Positions 51,990-60,446 are shown, counted from the first letter of the stretch. The stretch is DNA of 64,000 nt from JBBQLG01 sp964251665 (GCA_964251665.1 CAXUKO010000012.1:1-64000); one strand, 5' to 3'. A program made the numbers and translations. The notes: generated from the sequence alone by a model not told the origin.

Positions 51990-52174
51990 CGTTATTTGTG
52001 TAAACGGTATCACCGTTGCCAGCTTAATGCCAATACGACCGCTCAGGCGGCTTTAGTATATCGATCCTTTACAAAGGGAAGGTTGAACATCAAGGCTGGG
52101 TACGAATACGCACCTGCCTTGAAATGGTGTGGATAGAAGCGGAAAGCCGCTCCGATTTTCGGAGCGGCTTTTTT
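51990..52174 (+). ncRNA. Candidate structured small RNA, unknown class
   Basis: Four short hairpins in order: AACGGT-ATC-ACCGTT (52003-52017), CCGC-TCAG-GCGG (52039-52050), CCTT-TACA-AAGG (52066-52077) and CAAGGC...GCCTTG with an inner GGGT/ACCT (52091-52121). They are followed by an intrinsic terminator with a 12-bp stem and TTTTTT. No open frame fits. The boundary at the 5' side is a guess. I recognise no Rfam-type family (not tmRNA, SRP or RNase P by eye). It might instead be a 5' or 3' untranslated element. Confidence 0.4.
52143..52174 (+). terminator. Rho-independent terminator of the candidate RNA
   Basis: AAAGCCGCTCCG and CGGAGCGGCTTT form a perfect 12-bp stem with a 5-nt loop, followed by a T-run. 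Confidence 0.9.
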
Positions 52175-52328
52175 GTTGGCTATACTTTTTTTTACCGCTT
52201 ACGAAAGAAAACAGCAGTAACAGCGTTTAGTATACAACTCCAGTAGACAATTTTGAGTTGGTTTAGTTCAACGATCCAAAAGACCGGTTCCCTTCCTATT
52301 GTCGTCCTTCGTAAACCCCTGATCTGCT

Positions 52329-52796
52329 ATGTTACTTACACTGCTTTCGTTACGAACGATGCTGGCGGGCTGCTTACTGATGGTTGCCGCTTTATCAACA
52401 GCCAATGCCGGTTTAAAACAGGCATACACCCGGTCGGTAAGCTATTCGTCGATGGGTAAGACTACACCGATTGGTGATCGGATTGTGGGGCGCTGGTATT
52501 TCCCCAAGCGTGAATCCAACATTGAAATTTACCGGGGCGAAAATGGCCATTACTACGGAAAAATCCTGGCGGTGAGCGACGCCACAACGGCTAAGTTCGG
52601 TACCATGAGCAATAAGCTACTGTTCACAGACCTGAGTTATAACCGAAATGAATGGGCTGGCGGACAGCTTATTCATCCCCAGACCGGCAATCGGTTTGAT
52701 GTCTTTCTGACCCTCTCCGACGAGAATACGCTCGTGGTCACGGCTTACAAGGGCTGTCGTCTGTTCAGTAAGACCTACACCCTGACCCGAATCTGA
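52329..52796 (+). CDS. Exported DUF2147-like protein
   Basis: 155 residues with a signal peptide (AGCLLMVAALSTANA, to about residue 27). The mature part reads IVGRWYFPKRESNIEIYRGE, GHYYGKILAV, and WAGGQLIHPQTGNRFDVFL, the small beta-barrel/lipocalin-like DUF2147 fold, with a C-terminal GCRLFSKTYTLTRI. Function unknown; it is common in Bacteroidota and Proteobacteria. It lies between the metal pump and the CusRS-like pair, which could link it to envelope or metal stress, but no shared transcript is evident. Confidence 0.87.
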   Translation: MLLTLLSLRTMLAGCLLMVAALSTANAGLKQAYTRSVSYSSMGKTTPIGDRIVGRWYFPKRESNIEIYRGENGHYYGKILAVSDATTAKFGTMSNKLLFTDLSYNRNEWAGGQLIHPQTGNRFDVFLTLSDENTLVVTAYKGCRLFSKTYTLTRI

Positions 52797-53080
52797 TTTA
52801 GCCGCTGTGCTGACCGGGCCGGTTTAACTCCCTTTTAACTCTATTTTTAGTCGGCTTTAATACCCGGCACTGATCTTCGTTAGATTAATGGTGCGCCTTC
52901 CTCCGGTTTAATCACGAATGAGTATGGCTGTTTTCAACCACCGTTCTGCCCCTGTTTACAGCAGTGAGGCCTTTGTCGAAGGGGTTTACGGGCTTCATCG
53001 ATTTTATAGCCACTTTCGGTATACAATAAGTTGAACCTCTAAGATTTTTAAAAGACATGGTAACCGAGTATGTTGCAGTT

Positions 53081-53758
53081 ATGAAAATTCTGGTGGTAGA
53101 AGATGAGCCAAAACTGGCCTCGTTCGTGAAGAAGGGATTGGAGGAGCAATCGTGCGAAGTTGATGTTGCCTTCGACGGGCAAATTGGCCGTACCCTCGCG
53201 TTGAGTAATAACTACGACGTGATTGTGCTGGACATCAATCTGCCCAGAATCAACGGGCTTGATCTGGCACAGGCGCTGCGCTATGAGCAGATTAAAACGC
53301 CTATCCTGATGCTCACAGCCATGGGTTCAGTCGACGATAAGCTGGCGGGCTTCGAGGCTGGTGCCGACGACTACTTAGTAAAACCGTTTGAATTTCGTGA
53401 ACTGATGGCACGGCTGCGGGCGCTCTACAAGCGGGGCAGCGACACGTCTGCGCAGGTAAGTACCCTGAAAGTGGCCGACCTGGAGCTTGATTTGAACGAA
53501 AAAGTGGCCCGCCGGGGCGACAAGCGCGTTGAGCTGACCGCCAAAGAATTCGGGCTGCTCGAATACCTGATGCGCAACCGGGGCCGGGTAGTATCACGGA
53601 TTGATATTGCCGAAAAAGTGTGGGACATCCATTTCGACACCGGCACCAACGTAATTGACGTTTACGTTAATTTTCTTCGCAAAAAGATCGACAAAGATTT
53701 CCCGACAAAACTCATTCATACCGTGATTGGTATGGGGTACATGCTCAAGGATGAGTAA
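53081..53758 (+). CDS. OmpR-type response regulator (CusR-like)
   Basis: About 225 residues from MKILVVEDEPKLASF; an ATG eight codons upstream (53057) is in frame but gives a non-family extension. REC domain with D51 in IVLDINLPRINGLD and LVKPFEF; Trans_reg_C winged helix at about 128-222 (LNEKVARRGDKRVELTAKEF, NVIDVYVNFLRKKID, IGMGYML). It belongs to the CusR/heavy-metal group of OmpR regulators. The kinase follows 19 bp on. It lies 1.5 kb downstream of the metal efflux operon, a typical arrangement for its regulator. Confidence 0.95.
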   Translation: MKILVVEDEPKLASFVKKGLEEQSCEVDVAFDGQIGRTLALSNNYDVIVLDINLPRINGLDLAQALRYEQIKTPILMLTAMGSVDDKLAGFEAGADDYLVKPFEFRELMARLRALYKRGSDTSAQVSTLKVADLELDLNEKVARRGDKRVELTAKEFGLLEYLMRNRGRVVSRIDIAEKVWDIHFDTGTNVIDVYVNFLRKKIDKDFPTKLIHTVIGMGYMLKDE

Positions 53759-53777
53759 CTGGTAAGTTTGCCCGCCC

Positions 53778-55193
53778 ATGAACATCCGCGCCCGTCTGAC
53801 TCTGCTGTTTTCGTTGCTGGTAGCCTCCATCATGCTGCTGTTCACGATCTCTATTTTCTACCTCTACAATCAGTTTCGGGAAAGCGAGTTTTATCAGCGG
53901 CTACAGGACAAAGCGCTTACAACCGTGCGGCTGCGCGAGGACGTCGGCGATATACCCAAGGCGGATTTGCCCGTCATGACCAGCGAACAGGTAACTGTGT
54001 ATAACACGGCCTATCAGGTTGTTTATAAAAGCGGGCAGCCACAGTACCCGGTTTCCATAGATTTTCTGCGCCGGGTTCAGGAAGGAAAACAGATTAAACA
54101 ACGCCGGGGCGAAACGGAAGCCATTGGCATCCGGTTTCAGGGGCAGGACCACCGGACACTGCTGGTGGTGGCCTCCGCCGTTGATCGCTATGGCTTCAAT
54201 AAATTAGACCGGCTGCGCGAAATTCTGGTTTTTGGCTGGCTTTTCAGCTTAGTGGTGGTTGGCATTGCAGGCTGGCTGTTTGCCTCCGATGCGCTGCGGC
54301 CCGTTGCCGAAATCACCGATCAGGTCAATGCCATATCAGCCACCAATATTCATGCCCGGCTGCGGGTGGGGCGGCAGCACGACGAGCTGGCTCAGTTAGC
54401 CAGTACGTTTAACAGTATGCTGGCCCGGCTGGAAGAAGCCTTCATTGCCCAGCGCAGTTTTGTATCCCATGCCTCACACGAGTTGCGGACGCCTTTGGCC
54501 GTAATGATGGGGCAGCTGGAGGTAGCCCTGATGCAGGCCCGCACCCCGGAGGTGTACGAAACAACCCTTGAAACCGTGCTGGGCGAAGTGCGGAAAATGA
54601 TCAGTCTCAGCAATGGACTGCTCGATCTGGCCCGCGCCAATTCCGATGCAGCCACCCTCTCCTATCGCCCTGTCCGCATCGACGAATTACTCTGGCAGGC
54701 CCGCACCAACTTAGTCAGGAAGAATCCCGAGTACCATATTGACATTGACTTTGAGAACCTGCCTGACCAGGAAGACGACCTAACGCTGCTCGCCGATGAG
54801 TCGCTGCTGCGGACGGCGTTTCAGAACCTGATGGAAAATGGCTGCAAGTACTCGGCCGATGGCAGCATGATGGTACGGATTTCGTTTGCGCCCGAGAACG
54901 ACAAATCCGGCGAAGTGCATCTGCTTTTCGCCGATAACGGCTATGGTATTCCGTCGGCGGACATTCCCCATATTTTCGAGCCGTTTTACCGCTCCGAAAG
55001 CACAACCGGTATTCATGGTCATGGTATTGGCCTGGCCCTGACACACCGTATTATTCAACTCTACCGGGGTCGGCTGCGCATTGAATCGCAGGAGGGCAAA
55101 GGCACCACTGTTTTTGTTACGTTTCCGCTTCGCACCAGCACGGGCTATGAGCAGCCACTGCTGGTAAACTACACCGCCGGCGACCGGGTTTGA
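53778..55193 (+). CDS. Sensor histidine kinase (CusS-like)
   Basis: 471 residues: TM segments at about 9-30 and 150-170 enclose a ~120-residue periplasmic sensor; HAMP (~165-218); HisKA with H234 in VSHASHELRTPLAVMMGQ; and HATPase_c with NLMENGCKYS, DNGYGI and HGIGLALTHRI. The sensor has no obvious metal-binding Met/His cluster, so a copper-sensing role is not shown by sequence. It lies 19 bp after the CusR-like gene and forms one unit with it. Confidence 0.95.
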   Translation: MNIRARLTLLFSLLVASIMLLFTISIFYLYNQFRESEFYQRLQDKALTTVRLREDVGDIPKADLPVMTSEQVTVYNTAYQVVYKSGQPQYPVSIDFLRRVQEGKQIKQRRGETEAIGIRFQGQDHRTLLVVASAVDRYGFNKLDRLREILVFGWLFSLVVVGIAGWLFASDALRPVAEITDQVNAISATNIHARLRVGRQHDELAQLASTFNSMLARLEEAFIAQRSFVSHASHELRTPLAVMMGQLEVALMQARTPEVYETTLETVLGEVRKMISLSNGLLDLARANSDAATLSYRPVRIDELLWQARTNLVRKNPEYHIDIDFENLPDQEDDLTLLADESLLRTAFQNLMENGCKYSADGSMMVRISFAPENDKSGEVHLLFADNGYGIPSADIPHIFEPFYRSESTTGIHGHGIGLALTHRIIQLYRGRLRIESQEGKGTTVFVTFPLRTSTGYEQPLLVNYTAGDRV

Positions 55194-55233
55194 CGGAAGT
55201 ACGTTAAGTTACTGAAAAAGAAAAAACAGCCAG

Positions 55234-55264
55234 TTGCAGGTACGAGCCGATAGGTTTAGCTTTG
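55234..55264 (+). promoter_or_regulatory. Bacteroidota-type promoter of the FG-GAP gene
   Basis: TTG at 55234-55236, a 20-bp spacer, then TAGCTTTG at 55257-55264: the -33/-7 pair expected for the main Bacteroidota sigma factor. A transcript would begin near 55271, after the TTG at 55262 that opens the longest frame, which fixes the start of translation further down. Confidence 0.55.
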
Positions 55265-55294
55265 ACGTCAGATTGTATGTCAATAGCTTTATAT

Positions 55295-57013
55295 ATGCCC
55301 CACGTTTTCCCATTCACTGCTTTTATCCGATTACACGCCCATTTTTTCTCTTCATACACCCGCTTTTTTCGAGTTAGCCGGCTGCTGATTCTACTCGTCA
55401 TAGGGCTAAGCAGCCTGAGCTGGGGACAATGTTTTAAGTTGACCTCCAGCAGTACTAACGCAAAAGGCTATCCGACTTCTATCGGTGTCGGCGACTTCAA
55501 TGGAGACAGCAGACAAGATGTAGTGATGACCACTTCACGCAAAGATTCAATTACTGTATTTTTAACCGATGAAAATGGCCTGCTCAACACACGTACCAGT
55601 TTCTACGCAGGGCCCAGTCTGGATTCGCTGGCAGTGAGTGATATCAACCTGGATGGAAAGCCTGATGTGGTTGTTAGATCATACAGGGGATCATCATACA
55701 GGGAATCAGTTACGATCCTGTTAGGCAACGGCAAAGGGGGTTTCGCTGCTCCTATCAATCTGGATGTTGATCAGGGTCTAGTTACAGTAACCGTCAGCGA
55801 TTTTAACGCTGACGGTAAACCCGACATAGCTGGCTGCTACGCTGGCGATAAGTTTGACGTATTATCGACGGACGGAAACGCTCGTTCTGTTTCGCTAACC
55901 CGGTATGCAACGGGCAGAAATACGGAATTAAAAGGTATACGAGCGGGCGACTTTAATGCCGATGGACACCCTGATTTAGTCTTATTGGGAGACTTCCATG
56001 GAAAGTATCTCGTATCCTTAGCCCTGAACAACGGAAAGGGGGGCTTTGACCCGGCTACTCATTTTGGGGAAGGAACGTTACCACCGCTCGAGTCACTGGA
56101 TATCGGCGACTTTAATGCCGATGGTAAACCGGATCTGGTAGTAGCAGGCAATGGTGCTTTTGTTTTAATAAATAATGGTAACGGGGGTTTTACCATTAAC
56201 AAACTAACCAGTTTGGGTACGGGTCCCCATTATGTGGTCGTGGGCGATCTCAATGCGGATGGCAAGCCTGATCTGGCATTCCCCGGCTACATCCTGATGG
56301 GCATCGGCAATGGGCTTTTCGGCGACCCGATCAGCACTGGTTTTACGGATGAAGCAACGGGGCTGGCGACAGGCGATTTCGACTATAACGGACGACTGGA
56401 TCTTGCGATATCAACATCCGACAAGATTTCTGTTTTCTTGAACTGCATATTACCCCTTAGGACAGCCCCTAAACCCACCCCCAACGACAGTCAGACAGCG
56501 ACGGTGGGTGTACCTGTTTCGTATACCGCCAATTCTTTCACCGACGCCGAAACACCCGACTCACTGAAATACTCAGCCAGCATCAGCCCGGCTAATGGCT
56601 TGAGTTTTGACCCGGCGACACGCATCATTTCGGGAACGCCCTCTACCACCGGCATAAGCACGGTTACAGTTACCGCTACAGACCCGGTTGGTTTAACAGC
56701 CAGCACGAGTTTTACCGTAGCCGTTAAGGCTCCGATTATTCTTGGCATGGCCGAGTCAGAAGCTGATGAGCTGACCGTGTCGCCCAACCCAGCAACCGAC
56801 CTAGTTCGGGTTGTGATTACCAACAGGTACCGGGGTAGCGTGATGCTCTCTTTAGTGGATGGAACGGGTCAGACTATCCGAACTTACACATCTGCCAAAA
56901 CTGGGGTGGGGTGGCTGCACACGCTCTCGTTGCAGGGCTTGCCAGTGGGCGTATACTACCTGACGGTACAACAGGGCCAGGGACAAGTGGTCAGAAAAGT
57001 GCTGAAACTTTGA
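55295..57013 (+). CDS. Secreted FG-GAP/VCBS-repeat protein with T9SS sorting tail
   Basis: About 572 residues. A hydrophobic segment (RLLILLVIGLSSLSWGQ) is the signal peptide. Seven FG-GAP/VCBS repeats follow, each with a calcium-loop-like Dx(N/D)xDGxxD (e.g. SDINLDGKPDVVV, GDFNADGKPDLVV), making an integrin-like propeller. A cadherin-like/He_PIG domain is at about 400-480 (QTATVGVPVSYTA ... LSFDPATRIISGTPS). The C-terminal ~80 residues (SPNPATDLVRVVI ... LPVGVYYLTVQQGQGQVVRK) are a type IX secretion sorting domain. It is probably displayed on the cell surface. ATG at 55295 is chosen from the promoter position. Confidence 0.9.
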   Translation: MPHVFPFTAFIRLHAHFFSSYTRFFRVSRLLILLVIGLSSLSWGQCFKLTSSSTNAKGYPTSIGVGDFNGDSRQDVVMTTSRKDSITVFLTDENGLLNTRTSFYAGPSLDSLAVSDINLDGKPDVVVRSYRGSSYRESVTILLGNGKGGFAAPINLDVDQGLVTVTVSDFNADGKPDIAGCYAGDKFDVLSTDGNARSVSLTRYATGRNTELKGIRAGDFNADGHPDLVLLGDFHGKYLVSLALNNGKGGFDPATHFGEGTLPPLESLDIGDFNADGKPDLVVAGNGAFVLINNGNGGFTINKLTSLGTGPHYVVVGDLNADGKPDLAFPGYILMGIGNGLFGDPISTGFTDEATGLATGDFDYNGRLDLAISTSDKISVFLNCILPLRTAPKPTPNDSQTATVGVPVSYTANSFTDAETPDSLKYSASISPANGLSFDPATRIISGTPSTTGISTVTVTATDPVGLTASTSFTVAVKAPIILGMAESEADELTVSPNPATDLVRVVITNRYRGSVMLSLVDGTGQTIRTYTSAKTGVGWLHTLSLQGLPVGVYYLTVQQGQGQVVRKVLKL

Positions 57014-57171
57014 CAGCCTAACCAACAAGAAATCTGGGTGAAACGCCCCGACAAATGGTCAGCCCCCACGTTGTCCAGTGCCATTTTTTATCCGGTACAT
57101 CCGGGTGTTTTTCTGCTCCTGAGAACGTATTCGCACGGTGATGGAAACCCTGCACAGCAATGATATCTGCT

Positions 57172-57179
57172 TAAGTTTG
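57172..57179 (+). promoter_or_regulatory. Possible -7 element ahead of the GH29 gene
   Basis: TAAGTTTG matches TAnnTTTG. Transcription would start only about 10 bp before the terminator at 57196, which would then lie in the leader of the GH29 message. The -33 side is poor. Confidence 0.28.
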
Positions 57180-57195
57180 TAACGAAACAGCGTTT

Positions 57196-57230
57196 AAAAG
57201 CCGCTTCCGCCACTGGAAGCGGCTTTTTTT
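57196..57230 (+). terminator. Rho-independent terminator before the GH29 gene
   Basis: AAAAGCCGCTTCC and GGAAGCGGCTTTT form a 13-bp stem with a 6-nt loop and a T7 tail, 182 bp after the FG-GAP stop and 46 bp before the GH29 start. Confidence 0.9.
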
Positions 57231-57275
57231 GCAGTAGGCCAGCCGCCTTGCTGACTTCTATGAAAAACCGTCTGT

Positions 57276-58628
57276 ATGCGTGTCTTTCTTTTTCTAACGC
57301 TCTGTAGCGTTTTAAGGGTAGCTGGCTTCGCCCAGTCGCTACCCCGGCCAACACCCCGTCAGCTTACCTGGCAACAGTGGGAAACTACGGCCTTTCTCCA
57401 TTTCACGGTCAACACGTTCTCGGATAAGGAATGGGGTGACGGCACCGAATCGCCACAATCGTTCAACCCGACACGGCTGGATACCCGGCAGTGGGTAAAG
57501 GCCCTGAAAGAAGCCGGGTTTAAAACCGCCATTCTGACCGCAAAACACCATGACGGCTTTTGTCTCTGGCCATCGCGCTACACGGAACATTCGGTAAAGA
57601 ACAGTCCGTTGCGCGGTGGTAAAGCCGATGTGGTAGGTGAGTTTGCCGCTGCCTGCCGTGAGTTTGGTGTACGGTTTGGGTTTTATCTGTCGCCCTGGGA
57701 TCGGCACGAGCCAAGTTATGGCACCAACCAGTATAATGACTACTACAAAAATCAGCTGCGCGAGTTGCTGACCAACTACGGCGAAGTAGCGGAAGTCTGG
57801 TTCGATGGTGCCAAAGGCGAAAATGCCCGCGATATGCAGTACGATTTCGCCGGATTCTGGGGCCTTGTGCGGCAATTGCAGCCCAACGCCGTAATGTTTT
57901 CCGATGTGGGGCCGGACGTGCGCTGGGTTGGTAATGAGGCTGGTAATGCGGGCGAAACCTGCTGGTCTACGATCAGCACCGACGGTATGGCACCCGGCAA
58001 AGCCGATGCAAAGTACCTGAATACTGGCGACCCGGCCGGAAAACTATGGATACCAGCCGAAACGGATGTTTCCATTCGACCCGGCTGGTTTTATCACCCG
58101 GCCGAAGACACCAAAGTGCGCTCGGGTAAAAATCTGGTCGATCTCTATTATCAGTCGGTTGGCCGGAATAGTCTGTTGCTGCTCAATGTCCCGCCCAACC
58201 GGGAGGGGTTGCTCTCGGAGCCGGATCTGGCCAGTCTGCGGGCGTTTCGCGGTATTCTAAACGAGACGTTCAAAACGAATCTGGCCGCCAGTCATGCCCC
58301 GGACCAACTCACCGACGGTCAGCTGCGCACAGCACAGGCTGTTGCCGAGAACCAGTCGGTAGTGATCGATTTGAAACAGCCTACTACCTTCGACCGGGCG
58401 ATGATACAGGAGAATATTGCCGACGGACAGCGGCTGATAGCCGGAAAATTGGAGTATTGGGATGGTAACGCCTGGCAACTGCTTCGTCAGTTCACCACCG
58501 TTGGCTATAAACGTCTGCTGCGTTTCCCGGCCATTACAACTACCAAAGTCCGTTTCACGGTGATACAGGCCAAAGCGCCCGTGAACATCGCTGAGATCGG
58601 CTTGTTTAAAGCATCGGAGCAGGAATAA
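57276..58628 (+). CDS. GH29 alpha-L-fucosidase-like enzyme with discoidin domain
   Basis: 450 residues. A signal peptide (MRVFLFLTLCSVLRVAGFAQ) leads to the GH29 barrel: AFLHFTVNTFSDKEWGDGTE, AILTAKHHDGFCLWPS, FGFYLSPWDRHEPSYG, and the nucleophile D177 in VAEVWFDGAKGE. The C-terminal ~110 residues form a coagulation-factor 5/8 (discoidin) type carbohydrate-binding domain (ENQSVVIDLKQPTTFDRAMI, YWDGNAWQLL). It removes L-fucose from glycans in the periplasm. The short length and the WxxGxWWFxxE-like variant motifs fit the GH29-B/Bacteroidota type. A different deoxy-sugar substrate cannot be excluded. Confidence 0.93.
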   Translation: MRVFLFLTLCSVLRVAGFAQSLPRPTPRQLTWQQWETTAFLHFTVNTFSDKEWGDGTESPQSFNPTRLDTRQWVKALKEAGFKTAILTAKHHDGFCLWPSRYTEHSVKNSPLRGGKADVVGEFAAACREFGVRFGFYLSPWDRHEPSYGTNQYNDYYKNQLRELLTNYGEVAEVWFDGAKGENARDMQYDFAGFWGLVRQLQPNAVMFSDVGPDVRWVGNEAGNAGETCWSTISTDGMAPGKADAKYLNTGDPAGKLWIPAETDVSIRPGWFYHPAEDTKVRSGKNLVDLYYQSVGRNSLLLLNVPPNREGLLSEPDLASLRAFRGILNETFKTNLAASHAPDQLTDGQLRTAQAVAENQSVVIDLKQPTTFDRAMIQENIADGQRLIAGKLEYWDGNAWQLLRQFTTVGYKRLLRFPAITTTKVRFTVIQAKAPVNIAEIGLFKASEQE

Positions 58629-58634
58629 GTTGTA

Positions 58635-58705
58635 TCCCGGACGCCTACGTCCGGTGGTAGCCAGTAACTAAGATACCGATTACAACCGGACGTAGGCGTC
58701 CGGGA
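58635..58705. repeat. Inverted repeat after the GH29 gene
   Basis: Perfect 20-bp arms 58635-58654 (TCCCGGACGCCTACGTCCGG) and 58686-58705 with a 31-bp loop; the outer bases continue imperfectly (TGTA with CACA). GC-rich, no T-run. It may be a REP-like palindrome, as it is not a good terminator. Confidence 0.85.
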
Positions 58706-58795
58706 CACACCAGAACAAAGCCTCACCAGTTGAAAAAGAGTACCAGCCCACACAACAACCATTCATCAACAGCATTTTACGCTTACGTACAACTT

Positions 58796-59548
58796 ATGAC
58801 ACTCCGGTCTTTCGCTTGTTGCCTTCTGTTCATCTGTACCATTTCCCAGCAGTCCTTTGCTCAGCGCCGTCAACCGGCGGCCTACGTGCCGGATTATCCG
58901 TTAAACCGGTTCGAGAAGGAAATCAGGGCGTTTGAGTTGCAGGACTCCATGCGGGGCCGCCCCATGAACGCAATCGTGTTTACCGGAAGTTCCAGCTTTC
59001 GGTACTGGGAAACGCTGGCTGCTGACCTGGCTCCGCTGCCCGTCGTGAATCGGGGCTTTGGGGGCTCTACCCTACCCGAAGTGACCTACTACGCCAACCG
59101 AATCCTGTTCCCGTACCGCCCCAGCCGTATTGTCATATATGCGGGCGACAACGACCTGACCAGTGGTAACCATCCGCAAACGCCGGAACAGTTTATGGCC
59201 AATTATGCCGCCTTTGTGTCATTGGTGCAGAAACAATTACCCCAAACCATTATCTATTTTGTCTCTATAAAACCGTCACCCTCGCGCTGGACAAAATGGC
59301 CGCTGGTGCAACGGGCCAATCAACTAATCGAGACGTTTACGAAGACGCACAAAAATCTCCGGTTCATCGACATCCGACCGGCTATGCTGGCCAACGGTCG
59401 TCCCCGCCCCGATATTTTTAAGGCTGACAGTCTGCACATGACCGCAAAAGGCTACGTCATCTGGACGAGCATTATAAAACCCATTCTGGTGCGGGACACG
59501 AAACCGGCCTCCCCACCGACTACGAAGCAGCGGGCGGTACGCCATTAA
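58796..59548 (+). CDS. SGNH/GDSL-type hydrolase, secreted
   Basis: 250 residues from ATG 58796 (MTLRSFACCLLFICTISQQS), a signal peptide ending FAQ; the longer frame starts on TTG in the inverted-repeat flank. Family blocks: block I FTGSSSFRYW with the nucleophile Ser, block II GFGGSTLPE, block III YAGDNDLTSG, block V DSLHMTAKGY with the catalytic Asp and His. It is a periplasmic or extracellular esterase/acetylesterase, and its proximity to the fucosidase hints at glycan deacetylation. The 3' end overlaps the convergent MscS gene by 29 bp. Confidence 0.92.
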   Translation: MTLRSFACCLLFICTISQQSFAQRRQPAAYVPDYPLNRFEKEIRAFELQDSMRGRPMNAIVFTGSSSFRYWETLAADLAPLPVVNRGFGGSTLPEVTYYANRILFPYRPSRIVIYAGDNDLTSGNHPQTPEQFMANYAAFVSLVQKQLPQTIIYFVSIKPSPSRWTKWPLVQRANQLIETFTKTHKNLRFIDIRPAMLANGRPRPDIFKADSLHMTAKGYVIWTSIIKPILVRDTKPASPPTTKQRAVRH

Positions 59549-60446
59549 CCGGCGCATTATCAGCCGATTGCTTTATCTCGCTGAGCCGCTCCTGCTTGAG
59601 TCGCTGCTTCAGATCCAGCGTGTAAGGCGCAAAGACAATCAGGATACTATGCTTGTCGAATGCTTTCTTTAACGCTTTTAGGGCTTCGCTGGTAGCGGTG
59701 GCCGGATCGGCTTTTGTGGGGTCAATCCAGAACCAGACGAAAAACTGCACCATATCAAGGGTGAAGCCCCGGTAATTCATCTCAACGGGTTTACCAGCCC
59801 GCAGAAAGGGCAACTTGCCAATAGCTTCAATAGCAACCCGCTGTGCCTTGTCGAGGTCATCAGCATAGGAGATCCCGGCGCTGAGTTCAATGCGTCGCTG
59901 ACCCGAGCGGGTGTAGTTGACAATGGGCTTCTGAAACACGTCTTTGCTGGGAATCTCAATGGTCTGCCCCGAGAAATTATCCAGCACCACCGACCGTAGT
60001 TTCACCGAGATAACCCGCCCCGTGTAGCCGTTGGTTTCGACCACATCGTGTACCTGAATGGGCCGTTGCAGGGCGATAATCGTCCCGGAGATAAAGTTGG
60101 CGGTCAGGTCCTGCAACGCGAAACCGATGGCCAGCGCCAGCACCCCGGCCCCCGCCAGCAGGGAGGTCACGGTCTTATCCAGGCCAATCAGGCCGAGTGC
60201 GTAAAACAGGCCGACGCTCGATATAGTAAGCTGAATAAAAGTGCCTGTCAGGTTCACCAGCGCCGGATTATCGCTCAGATGATCCAGGCTCTTCACCATG
60301 AGCCGCCGGAGGTAGCGGGCCAGCAGGTTAAACACAATCACCACGCCGACGGCCAGCAACAGGTCCGGCAGGTGGCTGATGGCCAGTTTAAACCAGCCAT
60401 TTAACCGAATAAACATTAATCGCAGGGCATCTTCAAAAGTCATCAT
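59520..60446 (-). CDS. Small-conductance mechanosensitive channel (MscS family)
   Basis: About 308 residues from ATG 60446 or 60443. Three N-terminal TM helices: the pore helix region LLAGAGVLALAIGFALQDLT contains the Ala/Gly-rich lining. The beta domain shows VHDVVETNGYTGRVISVKLR, DNFSGQTIEIPSKDVFQKPI and NYTRSGQRRIEL, then a C-terminal cytoplasmic vestibule. It releases osmolytes during hypo-osmotic shock. A longer open frame upstream reaches into the MFS promoter and is unlikely. Its 3' end overlaps the SGNH gene. Confidence 0.94.
   Translation of the reverse strand: MMTFEDALRLMFIRLNGWFKLAISHLPDLLLAVGVVIVFNLLARYLRRLMVKSLDHLSDNPALVNLTGTFIQLTISSVGLFYALGLIGLDKTVTSLLAGAGVLALAIGFALQDLTANFISGTIIALQRPIQVHDVVETNGYTGRVISVKLRSVVLDNFSGQTIEIPSKDVFQKPIVNYTRSGQRRIELSAGISYADDLDKAQRVAIEAIGKLPFLRAGKPVEMNYRGFTLDMVQFFVWFWIDPTKADPATATSEALKALKKAFDKHSILIVFAPYTLDLKQRLKQERLSEIKQSADNAPVNGVPPAAS

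Larger units (their letters stand above)
51615..52328. other. 714-bp intergenic region with a candidate structured RNA
   Basis: No gene-length frame. Begins with an inverted repeat (GTCTTCGGTGG with CCGCCGAAGAC, 51660-51706) that may end the pump transcript, then an AT-rich stretch with the promoter element TACCTTTG (51758-51765). From about 51990 it contains four successive hairpins and then a strong terminator (52143-52173); see the ncRNA entry. Confidence 0.5.

Noticed and set aside
52918..53034. A 38-codon frame (MSMAVFNHRS...) just before the CusR-like gene
   Set aside because: No homology, no clear ribosome site and no conservation evidence; kept only as a possible leader peptide.
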